A stretch of 64,000 nucleotides of DNA from Micractinium sp. NFX-FRZ (GCA_029339195.1 JAPTJF010000021.1:186001-250000), one strand, 5' to 3'; positions 42,708 to 54,502 are shown, numbered from the stretch's first letter. The notes: generated by a model from the sequence alone, not told the origin. Translations and numbers: made by a program.

Positions 42708-45700
42708 TCACAGGATCAGGCGCTCAATGGCCTCTGCCACGCCACCCGAGTCATTGTCCGCCACCACCAGCTGGGCAGCCGCCTTCACCGCCGGCACCGC
42801 ATTCCCCATCGCTACGCCCACACCAGCGCCCGCGACCAGTCCCAGGTCGTTGCCGCCGTCACCAATTGCCACCAGATCGGAGACAGGAATCTGAAGATCG
42901 TCCAGCAAGTGCTCCACAGCCCGCCACTTGTCCCACCCTGCAGTGCGGACAGCAGAGGGCCGGCCGAGGGTGCTGGTTTTGCCTAGGTTTTGACTGCAGC
43001 GTGTGTGGGCAAGCAGATGCAGGCAGGTGCGCAGGTGTCCAGGCAAGCAGGCAGGCGAGCAGGCAGGTAGGCAACATGCAGCAGGGGGCACCCTTTGTGG
43101 GTGCTCAGCATCCAACAATGCACTCAACGCTGCTGGCGGCATCCCACTCACCGCTGGGCACCACCTCTGCAGATACGAGACGGGGAGGCAGGGGAGAAGA
43201 GCAAGAGGTGAGTGCCAGTTTGGGGATCTGGGTGTTCCAGCGGGACGGGGAGCACGTGGACGTCAGGGGGCTCAGCAGGGATGCAGCACCCACGTTGCTC
43301 TCGCGCCGACTGCAGCCTGGTCGCACCCACGAGCAGGTCACGCACCTGCAAACATCCCCGCCGGCACCCCACACCTGGGGGCACACGGCAGCAGCAGCCC
43401 TAACAGCTCACCCAGCATGTCTGGCACCGCCTGCATCGTCTCCGCCTCGCTCCCCTGCAGCGCCACGCTCCAGTGCGGCTTCAGGTGCCCCTCCACCGCC
43501 TCTGGGCTGGTCATGAACAGCAGCTTGCGCAGCGGGGGGCCCGCCAGCACAGCTGCCAGGGTGGACACCTCGGCCAGGGGCTCGTAATACCTGCGCAGCC
43601 GGGGTGGGGGCAACCGTGGTTGAGGGGGCGAGGTGGGGCAGGACGGGGGATGGGATGGGGCAGCAGGTGAGGTGGGGTGACCAGCAGGGGAGGTGGCAGG
43701 GGAGCGGGCCAGTAGGGCGGCGATGCCCACAGCAAGCGCATCGCACCACCCACATACTGCAATCACCGCACCCATCCATCCCCTACCCCTGTCCGACCCA
43801 CTTCTCACACCCTGACCAACCCTGCCATGCCCTTTTGCCCCCCAACTCCTCCCCCCGCCTGGGGTACACCTCCTCCGGCTGGACGAGGGCGACCCAATCC
43901 CTGCCAGAACACCCATCCAGTGAAGTTTGCTTTACTCTTTTTTGTAACCTTGCTTCACCTGTGGTGCAGCTCTTCCAGCTCCGGGTGCATCTTGTGTGTG
44001 ACGCACTCCTCACCCAGGAAGCCACACAGCGGGACGTCGTGCTGCGCCGAGAACTCAAACGCAGCGCGCACCACGTCAGACGGCAGCTGCCCGCCCGCGA
44101 TCAGCCGCCCGCCGCGGCCATAGGCGGTCAGGCCTGGGGCGGGAGAAGGGAGAGAAGGGAGGAGGAGCGGAGGGCGTGAGGCAAGGGCGCGCTTGTTGGG
44201 TGCTGCCAGATCAGAGGTTGGAGGAGCACAGGATACACCCCCTGCTCAGGAGCGCCCGCAGCAACCAGCAACCTACCCCTGACGTTCTGCCGTGGCCCCT
44301 GCTTGTGCTGCCTGCTGGTCCCTGGGCCCGCCTCATCCCAACACGCCCCCTTCTCAAACAGCAAGCCCCCTTCCTCCCGGTATTCTTGCAAAGTCCCACC
44401 TAGCAAGAAGATGGCCCGAGACGGCCAGAGCGGCCAACAACAAGCTGCTCCCCTGCCAGCCCCCACCGCCCTGGCCTGGCCCCAGCTGCCTGCTCGCCTG
44501 TGCGCACCCACCTTGCAGGAAAATGCCCGGTCCTGTCGTGCTGACCACAAGCCCCTCCCCCGCCAGCCCCACCGCTTCCATCGCCCGGATGGCTGCCGGG
44601 CGGGCCTTGCCGGTTGCTAGGATCACAGTGACCCCTCGTGCCAGGGCCGCCTTGATCGCCGCCACTGAGGAGGGCAGCACCCGGCTGCGGCTGTCCAGCA
44701 GCGTGCCGTCCTGCACAGGGGGGTGGGTGGGGAGGGAGCAGAGTGGAAGGGTGAAGGTGTGCGGGGGGGAAAGAGGCAGGTGGGGATGAGCAGGGACTGA
44801 GGCTTCAGGAAAGAGGGAGGGGAGGCAGGCAGGCAGGGAGGGAGATGGGCAGGCACGGAGGCAGACAGGCGGGCGGGCGGGCGAGCATGGAGGCAAGTGG
44901 CCAGAACTAGGCTGCATGCCTGGCCCAGCGTACACTAAGCAAGCAGCTGGCAAGCAATGCAGCAATGCGTGAGGAGCGCGTGCCCGCTCACCATGTCGAG
45001 TGCCAGCAGCTGCGCCTCTGCCCGGGTGCGCCAGCGCTTGATGAAGCCACCCTCGGCGTCACTATAACTGGTGCCGGCCAGTGCAGGGCCAGGGGCAGAC
45101 GTGGAGGCACCTCCCTCTGGTGTGTGCACTGCTGAGCCTGCACAGGCAGCAGCAGAGGCAGGCAGGGCAGGGTGGGAAGTCGGGGCACCTCCCTCTGGCG
45201 TGTCCAGCACAGCTGGGTGCGGTATGTGATTTGCTGCCCGCCTCCCTGCTGCATGATGCAGACTTCAGACACACGACAGTGCGCTGGTTACAATGTTCCG
45301 AGGGTCACGGCATGGGAGTACACACAGCTTCAGGGGTGCAAAGCAAAATGCCAAAATTCATGTACTCGCTGTAGCCGCCTCCCAACACAAAAAGCGGAGG
45401 TGCGGCGCCGCCCTCTCACTGGCCCCATCTGCCGGCTCACGCACCTCTGCCACCGCCGGTGCCGCCGCTACTGCCGCTGCTGCCATCGCCGTCGCCGTCG
45501 CCGTGCACGTCGTCGCCGCTGCCTGCCAGGGCAATCAGGCCCTGCCCCTTCCAGCCCATCGCCTTGAGCAGGTGCTGCTCTGCGGCCGCCATCTCTGCCG
45601 CCTCCTCCTCATCTGGAGAACGCACAACAGGAAGAAGTGGCGCAGCAGCAAAGACGGCATCAGCAGAATGCATGGCAGCAGCCCAAAAGTTGTCGCCTCG

Positions 45701-47481
45701 CCTTGCCCCCGCACTCCCTCTTTCAGTGTGCGCCACGAATGCCGGCCAGCCTCGTGCATTGCCTGGAGCAACTCCCCTCACCCACCCTGCAGCCCCGCTC
45801 ACCCTCCTCGTGATCAAAGCCCAGCAGGTGCAGCACGCCGTGCACCAGCAGTACACGAGACTCGTCCAGCAGGCCGTACTGCCGCTCAGCCGCCTGGCGG
45901 GCGGCGGTGTCCAGGGAGATGACCACGTCGCCCAGCACATTCACGGGCAGCTGCACGAGTGGATTGGAGTGACTCAGTTGGTTTGGGGAGCGTCAGGCAT
46001 CAGTGAGGCATGGTGGAGGTTTCAGGCGCTGTGCAGAGAGGACTGCACATGCACTGTCACCCAGCACATGCACAGGCAGGTGGGAGGGGTAGAGGGAGGG
46101 CTGAAGAGCAGTCAAGAGAGGCAGATGGGCGGGCCACAGTGCCCGGTATTACATTACATCCAATTGCACGCCTTGCGCTTGGTGTCTTCACAGCACTGTC
46201 CCCTCCTCGAGCTCACGCCCACCCGCACCCTCAGCCACGCACCTCGGGTGCCGTGCTGTTGCCGTCCTCGTCCACCTCCCCCTCATCGCCGTCCTCCAGC
46301 TCAAAAGACAGCACATCCGTGGGGGCATCCACCCCCCGCCACTCCCGGTTCAGCTCTTGGATGTGCGCATCGTCACACAGCACCAGGGACAGCTCCAGAG
46401 GGGCTGCAGGGAGGCAGGGAAGCAGGCAGGGAGCAGGTGGGTGGGCAAAACTTGCAATTCCCGAGTGCAGGGTCACACAGCACCAGAGAGACTCCAGAAG
46501 CTGATTTTGAGAGTGACGGAGAGGCAGGGCGGCAGGTGTGGTGGCGCAACGAGGTGGCTCTGGGCAGCTGCCTGTGGTGAGCATGCGGGGCAGCAGTGAG
46601 GGGAGGGGCACATGTGTGCAGCATCCACCGAGTGCCTGCCCGCAACGCCTTGCCACCACCGCGCCTCCTCGCTCCGACCACCCAGCGAGCGCCTGCTCCT
46701 CCCCCTCCTCCTCCACTGTGTCCTCCCCCATGCCCCCTACCCCGCACGCCAGATCACATCTGTAGCTCGACCAAACTCGGGCGAGATTGTAACACCACAC
46801 CCACCCGGTGGCTCCTCCCGCTCATCCTCCTCCTCCCCCAGGATGTACAGCGCCGCCGCCTTGACCAGCCCGAGGCTGTCGTTGTACAGCGTCTCTGCCA
46901 GGCCCTCCAGCTCCTTTTCGCTGCGGGCAAGAAGAAACGGAAGAAGCGAGGTGGGGGGAGGCAGGCAGGCACGATTGGCACTCATCTTTGTACTGGATCC
47001 ACCAGCTTTGAAATGTGATTATAAAGCAGGCTGTGCAGGTTTCCCTGGCTCCTTCTCGCTGGGAGCAGGCAAGAACGGAGGGATGGGGGGTGGGGCTACG
47101 AATCGCCGAGCAACAGTGTGGCCCGCAGCACATCTCGACCTCCCTCCCGCCGCCGCACCTGAGGCTGCTTGGCTCGCCCTCCACCATCACCCCCACGTCA
47201 GCCTGGATGTCATCCTCAGTGAATGCACGTGCCCGCCAGCGTGAGCTGTGCAGCTGCTGCCTCTGCTGCCGCGCCAGCGCCGTGCCGCCGCCCAGCCAGG
47301 CAGCAGCAGGGTGCCACCGGCGCAGCGCCGCGGCTAGCGGCGCTGCCGATGCGATCCCACGGCACTCTCCGGCATCCCCGACGGGCGCACAAGCAGCCAA
47401 GGGCCGTCGGGAGACTGCCCGAGTCTGGCGCCCCGCAGCCAGGCGGCACAGCCGTCCCGACACCCGCAGGCAAGCTGTCAT
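42708..47481 (-). CDS. ybeY: YbeY endoribonuclease fused to a Cof-type HAD phosphatase, chloroplast-type
   Basis: YbeY is the metal-dependent RNase for rRNA 3'-end processing and ribosome quality control. The plant chloroplast enzyme (At2g25870) carries the same C-terminal HAD domain. Eleven exons give 655 aa: 47159-47481, 46805-46920, 46243-46403, 45803-45950, 45445-45612, 44992-45245, 44512-44710, 43959-44133, 43412-43590, 43152-43166 and 42708-42937. The first 100 residues are Arg/Ala/Ser-rich and look like a transit peptide. YbeY part: [18 protein letters not shown] and [12 protein letters not shown], with zinc ligands H237, H241 and H247 in the exact H-x3-H-x5-H spacing. HAD part: ALDMDGTLLDS (D389, D391), [10 protein letters not shown]583 and GDGGND (D606, D610). 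DMDGT is built across the intron between exons 6 and 7. Exon 10 is 15 nt (EVVPSG, shared ends). Exon 6 holds an in-frame duplicated block with TPEGGA. Divergent from NECAP. Confidence 0.92.
46365..47076 (-). repeat. echo copies of YbeY-HAD exons 2 and 3
   Basis: The start of exon 3 (about 46372-46403, encoding [11 protein letters not shown]) is copied at about 46470-46500 in the preceding intron, with CAGCACCAG and CTCCAGAGG-like blocks kept. The start of exon 2 and its acceptor (about 46900-46932) is copied at about 47041-47076 (shared GGCTCCTT-TCGCTG and GCAAGAA blocks). Confidence 0.75.
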
Positions 47482-47902
47482 GGCTGCTCAGACTGCGATG
47501 CGTATTGCAAGCCCGCGCAAGATGCTGTTTTGCAGTGCACTCTCGACACCTTCCAATTACATGGGATTCCCGCATCCCTGTGCTGTCCCCAGTGCTTTAC
47601 CTACCTCGTAGATTGCTTTGTAGCCTCTCTCGGTGGGTCGAGCAGCTGTTCAGTCCCAGCGAACAGAGCGACACTAGTGCTGATCGCTTCGAGACTTCAG
47701 CCCCCTTCAGCGCGCTTGCTGCGCAGGCACGTAGCACTGTATGCGCACTGCGAGCTTTAGACAACCGCCGACCGCCCTCAATCCTCAGGGCAAGAGAGGC
47801 CCGACCGTCGTCGTGCGCCGCCGCCGCGCGCTCCCTCCGCTGCTAACCTGGCCTCCCGGCTCTTCCCCCCGGAGCCTTGCAGGCACTGCACGGGTCGGCG
47901 AC
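47482..47902. promoter_or_regulatory. divergent promoter region, ybeY-HAD / NECAP
   Basis: 421 bp between ATGs that face away from each other, with lower GC than its surroundings around 47560-47700. No recognisable TATA or operator motif. Co-regulation is inference. Confidence 0.45.
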
Positions 47903-50900
47903 ATGGAGGGCGAGCAGCAGGCACAGGGGGCAACGCCACCTCCGGCGCCCAGCGATGCCACCGAGGCAGCGGCGCCTGCCGACGCTGGCGCCGCGCCTGC
48001 CGAGGGTAGCCCAAGCGTTGGCGCCGAGGGCGAGGAGCTGCCAGAGCTGCCGCTGTTTAGCTGCAAGGTGCGCTGGTCAGGCAGGGGAGACTAAGTTAAC
48101 ATGGGTTGCTGTCAAGGCGGAGCAACTGCCTGTCTGATCGCACAGTCAGCTGGCCCATGGGCGCTCCCTGCGTGGCGTCCTAACCCCGCCCGGCCCCCTT
48201 TTCGCCTTCCTTTTCTCATGGCTACCGCCGCCTCTGTGATTGTCACCCTGAATTCTCGGCCTTTCCAAACCACGTGTTGCTGTGGGTGCCCTGCCACCCG
48301 CACCACAGCCGGGCACCTTGCCAAGCTGTCTGCCCACGCGCCTGCCACCCTTCTTCCTCCCCTGCTTTCTCTTGCCTCTTGCCTGCCTGCAGGAGGCGTA
48401 TGTGTATCGTGTGCCGCCTGCCACCACGGCGGGGCACCGGGCGGAGATGTGGGATGTGAACAAGTGGCTGGCCACTGTGTCTCTGAGGGTCATGCAGGCG
48501 GATGATGACGCGTTCATTCGCATGACGGATGAATCAACCGGTGGGCACGAGTCGATTCGAGTGGTTTGCTGGGCACGTGGTCGTGGGGGTGTCCTCGAGG
48601 ATAAGCAGATGGTGGTGTGATGTCATTGCGGCCGCTGAATCGCAAGGCAGGTGCACGTGCCGATTGCCTCCGCCTGCGCCCTGTGCGTTTGCAACTCCTT
48701 ATGACGGGAAACGTTGGAGCAGCAGCCAGATCACGTCTAGATGCAGGCCACTTGTGTCCACCAACCCCGACCCCTTGACGCCCAGCACTGATTGGGAACA
48801 ACACTGGCTCGCGCTCCCTCCCCGCAGGCGAGCTGTTTGCCGAGTGCCCCGTGCCCACCGACAAGCCGCTGGTGACGGCGGTGGAGCCGGTGGTGGACAG
48901 CAGCAGATACTTTGTGGTGGGTCGGTGTTTCTGTCCTTTGAAAGGGCCACTGTGGGGCTTCACTTTGTTGCAGACTGGGGGCGGTTGGGAGCCGGTGGTG
49001 GGCAGCAGCAGCAACTGCTTTGTGGTGTGTCGCCGTTCTTTCTGGGCATGAGTTCTGTTGCAGGAATGGGGGCGGTGTAGTCTTTGGTCGACAGGAGCAG
49101 CTACTTTGGGGTGGGTTGACTGCCCTGCCAGGGAAGGCTGCTGGTAGGGCTTGAGCTTTTCACAGGAATTGTGGCGGTGCAGCCGGTGGGGGTGGACAGC
49201 AGCAGCTGCTTCGTGGTGGATGGGCTGTTACTCCAGGTTTGCAGCACGGGCTGCGGTTGAGGCCTCAGGGGGCAATGGCAGCAGAGCCAGTGGTGGAGAG
49301 CAGCCGCCACTTTGTGGTGGGATGAGCTGCTCTTCGTCTTGCCTTCTGCCCGCCCCGGCATCGTCTTCCCTACAGGATAGAATGGGCGTAGGGCTGGGGC
49401 ATACCTGGCTGACGCCGCCCTGCGGCCCCCTGCCCCTCCTCATGTTGTTGCAGCTGCGCATAGTTGACCGTGACTCGCAGCGTCACGCATTCATAGGTGC
49501 GTGCAGCAGCAGCAGCACAGCAGCAGAACCCAGCCACTGCGTGTCGGATAGTGCAGTACAATACCATCCAGCACAGCAGGGGCTGCTGACAGTGCCGCAT
49601 TTTCTCTCCCAACAGCAGTTTGACCACCTCACACTGGTGCGCTGGCCCTGCTGATCTTCTCTGCACCGGATGTTACTCTGCCCGCGCAGGCATCGGCTTC
49701 CGTGAGCGCAGCGAGGCATCCGACTTCAGCGCAGCACTGCACGAGTTCCTGCAGGCAGGCTGGGGTAGGGTGGGGTGGTGTTGAAGGGCGCTGACGTGGC
49801 GCCACGGGCGCGCCGAGGTGTGACATGCGACGTGCAACGTCTGCACGCAAACTGGCAAGTTTGGTGGGTAAAGGGTTGCAAAAACAGGATGTCACACACA
49901 CACGTCACACACGTCACACACGTCATACACGTCACACATACACACACGCGTACCGCAATAACCCCCTGTGCAGTACATCAAGCGGAAGCGCACTGCCGAT
50001 GCGATGCGCAGCGCGTACGAGGAGCGGCTGCAGTCGGCTGGGGGTGCAGACGGCGGCGAGCAGGGGGCGGAGGACGCACAGCCCCAAGCAGGTGCGCCCA
50101 TGCACGGCAGGGGTTGCAGGGCAGGGGTTGCAGGCGGTTTGCCATGCCGGCGCTTGAGGCTGACCAAAGTGCAGCTGTGCACCAGGACAGGGGTTGCACG
50201 CAGCTTGCCTGTGCCGCGTGCCCCCCCCTGTTTGCTGCCATGTTGCTGTGTCCCTCCACCCTGCCGTGGGCCCACCTGCCACCCCCCGCCCCGCCAGCAG
50301 TGAACCGCGCGTGTATCTGTGTGAATTGCGCCCCGCCTGTCCCCTGCAGGCGACAGCACTAAAGATATGGGGCGGGGTGAGCGACTTGCTGACACCCACA
50401 CACTGCCTTGGACAGTGCCTCCGTGCTCAAAAAACGCACCGTTCCCCCCGCTCCTTCCTGGCACTGCCTGCAGACTATGCCATTAAGGAGGGCGAGACCC
50501 TGCACCTCAAGATCTCCGCCCCCCGGCGGGCAGGCACCGGCGGCTTTGTGAGCAGCAAACGAGGGCTGCTGGGCAAGCAGTTCAGCCTGATTATGGACGG
50601 GCGGGGCGGGGCGGTGGCCGCCCTGTCACCGCCCCCCAGCCGCACCAGCAGCGACGCCGGCAGCCGCGCCAGCAGCGACGGCGGCAGCGCCCGCCCCCCG
50701 CTGGACGACATGTGCGTCTCCCCGGCAAGCGTGGGCAGCGGCGGCAGCAGCCCCTTCCAGCGAGGGGACAGCGGGTCCGCCGAGGGGCCCGCCAGCTTGG
50801 GCGCTGCGCTGCCGCGGCTGTCGGGCGCGGGCGATGCGGAGCTGCAGACGCGGCTGCGTGGGCTGCGGCTCAACCAAGAGGGACCGCCGAGCAGCAGCGC

Positions 50901-50982
50901 CAGCCTCACGAGTGGCTCGCCATCGGCGCCCGCCTCTGCATCGGCCACAGACGACGACGATTTCGGGGATTTTGAGGGCTGA
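47903..50982 (+). CDS. NECAP: NECAP-family clathrin adaptor accessory protein
   Basis: NECAPs bind AP-2 and regulate clathrin-coated vesicle formation. Seven exons give 378 aa: 47903-48067, 48393-48540, 48828-48916, 49454-49496, 49690-49754, 49974-50091 and 50474-50982. The PH-like NECAP domain spans about residues 50-210: LFSCKEAYVYRVPP, MWDVNKWLATVSLRVM, GELFAECPV, VEPVVDSSRYFVLRIVDRD, HAFIGIGFRERSEASDF, YAIKEGETLHLKIS. This follows animal and plant NECAPs block by block. The C-terminal 130 residues are Ser/Gly/Pro-rich and end DDDDFGDFEG, like an acidic-Phe adaptin-ear motif. Intron 5 uses a GC donor. Intron 3 holds four decayed copies of the exon 3 end. Confidence 0.93.
48878..49323 (+). 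repeat. five copies of NECAP exon 3 end plus donor, about 100 bp apart
   Basis: The coding copy at about 48878-48922 (VEPVVDSSRYFV plus GTGGGT) is followed by decayed copies near 48979-49029, 49071-49117, 49171-49221 and 49277-49323. Each keeps GGAGCC(G/A)GTGGTGG-like and ACTTTGTGGTG-like blocks. The copies vary in frame and some have lost the donor. The next real exon (LRIVDRD) starts at 49454. Confidence 0.88.
49886..49950. repeat. CACGTCACACA-type short tandem repeat in NECAP intron 5
   Basis: About five imperfect 10-11 bp units around ACACGTCACAC, just upstream of exon 6. Simple sequence, no further content. Confidence 0.85.
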
Positions 50983-51737
50983 GCTGGCGGCCACGCTGTG
51001 CGCAAAGAGATGCATGCATCAGACTTGCACGTGCGATTCCCTGCCAAGGGAGAGGCGTGAACTTACCGCGCCCTTTCGTACTGTGTTGAGCACTGCCCAT
51101 CCTGGCACCGCTCCCGTACCGCCTGTGCTTCATGCGCCCCCTGAAACCGTATCGAGTGTGATATTAGTTACTCACTGCTGCCAGCGTGCATCAAGCAGGG
51201 CTAGCACACGTGTTGTTGGGAGCCAGGTGTGATGCAGTGCAGCACAGCATGGTTGGGCAGAATCACGCGAGGGGGCAGTCAAGGGGCTTTGGGCGCTCGG
51301 CAGTGATAGGCATGTGTGCGGGGTTGCGATGTTGTGCGAGGCGTGCCTGGAGGGGCGACTTTTGCAGCAGGCCTGTGCCCGGAATGGGAGCAGCAGGTGA
51401 GGGAGTGGGGGAGCAGGGGAGGGCGGCAGGCGGGGGAAGCGCGTGGAGCAAAGAGCTCACCCTTCTAGCACAGGGAGAGAGGTCGGCTCTCACTGACACG
51501 TGAGAGGCGCTCAAGGGCTAGCACACAGGAAGCAAAAGGGGGGCAGTGCTTGATATTGGCTGCGGCAGGGCAGGTGGCAGGCAGCTTAGGGCAGAAACAT
51601 AGAAGTCGGCGACGCTGCAGCCAGCTGCAAGGCATGCAGCGCACGAAAAATTTGGGGCATGCCATGAAAGAGGGAATAAAATGTAGGGTGCGGCCGGAGG
51701 GGTACAGGACAGGACTGGAGCCGGGGCCAGCCGTTCA
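50983..51737. other. convergent intergenic region, about 750 bp
   Basis: Between the stops of NECAP (+) and PC-esterase A (-). Holds both 3' UTRs. I see no TGTAA at a convincing place for either gene, no RNA gene and no supported frame. Confidence 0.4.
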
Positions 51738-54502
51738 TCACGATCCTCCTCCTCCTGCTCCTCCTGATGCTGTGCCCTGCTGCACTCGTGCCGGGCTCCC
51801 CAGCCCCTCAGCTCCCAGCAGCTCGTTCAGCTGATGCAGCCAGAGGTGGTAGGCAGTGGGGTGGCACCTGCTAGTAATGGCGGGCAGGAAAGGAGGGCGA
51901 TTCGAGCACAAGGGATGAGCCAAAGATGGGGTGGTAGGAGGAAGGGTGAAGAACTGCCAGTGCTGGTCACCCTCTTACAGAGGGGCCTGAAGGACTGCCA
52001 GCGGTGCAGGCCCATGCGTCGCCCCTGCTTTCCACTCTGGGGGCCCAAGCACGCAAAGAAAACAGTCTCCCAGCACCATTATCTCACCAGTGTGTGCACT
52101 CATCGGGCACGTGTGAGTCCCACAGCCGCACGCTGGCGTTCCAGGTGCGCAGGTGGGCATCCGCCAGGCGTGGGACCAGTGGAGCGGCGGCCACGTTCCA
52201 CGTCCCGCCAGCACGCGCCACAGGGTCGCCCCGTCGCCAGGCGTGCAGCGGCTCGCACTGCTTGGCCGAGAAGTTGCCCGCCCAGTTTCCGGTGCCCGGG
52301 AAGTGCTGGGGCGGGGTGTCCATCCACACCATGCGGGGCAGGCTGGCTCTGTTGGCGGCCCGGTAATCTGCCAGCCGGCGGAGGTCTTGCACATAGGCAG
52401 AGTCCTTGCCGGGCACGTGGCAGCTGCCGCCCTTGCAGCTTACATCCTCATAATAGTGCAGCCTGGGGGGATGGCAGGGGATGGCAGGGAGAGCACGAGG
52501 AATGAGCTGAGGGTCCAGGCCAGCTGGGACCGGTTCTGGTCCTGCGCACACAGGCAGCTGTGCCATGCATGTGGCCAGCCCCGCCACTGGCACCCGGCAG
52601 TGGCAGCGGCAAGGCAGCAGGGGGCCAGCAGGGGGCACCAGGCTCCCGTCGCCGCCCCCCTGCTGCAGCTTCCCCTCATCATCACCCCACTCCAGCTGGC
52701 CCTTCTAGTGCTGAGCTGAGGTTTTGAGAACCTCACTCACTCAGTCACCCGCAGGCCCTGCTGGCTGAGTGAGCTGCTTGAAGCCCCTCACTCACTCACC
52801 CGCTGTTGAGCACCAGCAAGTCGTGCTTGAACCCCGGGGAGTGCTCCGCCAGAGTGGGAAGCACAGAGTCTGCCATGGCGCCTGCGCTGTCCACCCGCAC
52901 GGCGCACACCCGCGTGCCGTGTGCCAGCTCAAGGCACAGCGGGGGCACCTTGTACCACTTGTAGCACAGCTTGGCTTTGGCGGTGGTGAGGGGCTTCATC
53001 AGCTTGCGACGCGCCAGCGGCTCGCTGCAATGCGACGGCGGCGTGGCAAGGAGCATGCTGGCATCTTGGGGCGCGGAACACGCTGGGGTGTTGGCTGGGC
53101 GGCAGTGCGAACGGCCAGCAGAGGCCAGCCAGCTCAGCAGGCAGCATGCGGGGATGGCGCGTCGGCTTGCCAACGAGCATGGTAGGCATGTCTGGCCCTT
53201 CCGCAGCAGGGCACAGAGCACGCAATGCGCCAGCTCAGCGCGGCCAGCCGCCCGGCATGCTCACCTACGCTGCAATGAAGGCGCAAACTCTCTCAAGAAG
53301 CATTCCACCGCGTAGTAAAAGTTCCAGGTCTGGGAGTCCCCCAGCAGCCACAGCGTGCGCCCCCGGATGCGCTGGAACAGCTCGCACGGGGTGAAGCCCT
53401 GCGGGCACACAGCAGACAGGCAGGCGGGCAGGCACCAGGCAGGCAGGCTCAGCGCGCTGTGGGCAGCCAGCCAGCGTGGGTAGGCTGCAGGCCCCACCGC
53501 CGCACGGACGGGGCACCCAAGCCAGCACGCTGCAGGCGCAAGCACGTCGCTTGCCACAGCACACACTCACAAGCGCAAGGCACCGCTCCTTGGCCCCATG
53601 CTGCCTTCTTGACTGCCCCCGGCCCTCAGGCTGCCCCCTGGCCTCCCATGCACAATGTGTCCGCCTGCCGCCAGGCGTGCTGCCGCTTGTTTGCCCCCAA
53701 TCCAACCCTGGCTGCCCTCCAGGCCCACGACTGCCTCCCACCGCCTCACATGCAAGAGATGCCCGTCTGCCATGTACCGTGCTGCCGCTTCCTGCGCCTT
53801 GCGCTGCTCCGGGTACAGCTGGCTGCACATGCGCCCCTGGAAGCGGCACACGCCGCAGCAGAGATAGGGCAGCTCCTTGGCCCCGCAGTTGCTGGTGCGA
53901 GGGCAGTGGGAGCAGGCCTGCTTCTTGGTGGGCAGCGCCTCAGCTGAGAGGTTGAAGAGGAAGGGGAGCTGGCCAGAGGTGGGGGGCGGCGGGGATGTGC
54001 TCACTAGACCTGCAATCAAGCATCGGCAGGAGAGGTTTTCCGTTGGAGAAAGGATGCAAATCGTTGGAGAAAAGGATGAAAAGTAGCGTGGCAGGTGTCC
54101 TTTCAGTGAGCAGACTTTGCCGGTCAGTGCCAGCAAACGGCAGCGGCAGGCCCCACGGCGTGCGCACCCACCGTCGGCGGCAATTGAGCACTGAGAGTGG
54201 GGCGTCTGGAAGGTGCTGCCAGGCGCCTTCTGCCACTTTGCCGCACTGTGTGTCACCCTGATCATGCCAGGGGCTGCTGTGATGCGAACTTCAGCCGCCC
54301 CCACGGCCGTGTCGCGAGGCCAGACTGGCACCGCCGTCAGTCGCACCGCCAGTGCCGCCGCCACCAGCAGCAGGGTGACCAGAGCTGCCCCTAGTTCAAA
54401 GCGCCGCCAGCTCCAGTGGTGCGCTGAGTGCGGTGAGCGCGGTGACTCGCCATGCCGCAGCAGCGGAGAGCTGGGGGTCGAGTGATGCGCGGCGCGCGAC
54501 AT
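51738..54502 (-). CDS. type II membrane PC-esterase / TBL-like acyltransferase, copy A
   Basis: Member of the GDS-type PC-esterase/trichome-birefringence-like superfamily, Golgi enzymes that move acetyl groups onto wall polysaccharides; the substrate here is unknown. Exons 54172-54502, 53750-54009, 53265-53398, 52800-53024, 52088-52462 and 51738-51867 give 484 aa. One N-terminal signal-anchor (ELGAALVTLLLVAAALAVRL) after about 35 residues. A Cys-rich stalk (CSHCPRTSNC, CCGVCRFQGRMC) follows, then the Ser block LWLLGDSQTWNFYYAVECFL, LELAHGTRVCAVR, HDLLVLNSGLHYYEDV, PRMVWMDTPPQHFPGTG and the His block DECTHWCHPTAYHLW. The Asp of the usual D-x-x-H is Glu (ECTH). Tandem paralogue of the next gene, same strand. 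An in-frame ATG at 54550 is an alternative start. Confidence 0.85.

Noticed and set aside
42708..47481. Separate HAD phosphatase gene starting at the in-frame ATG near 45210
   Set aside because: Exon 5 of YbeY joins exon 6 in phase, and the same fusion is known in plants.
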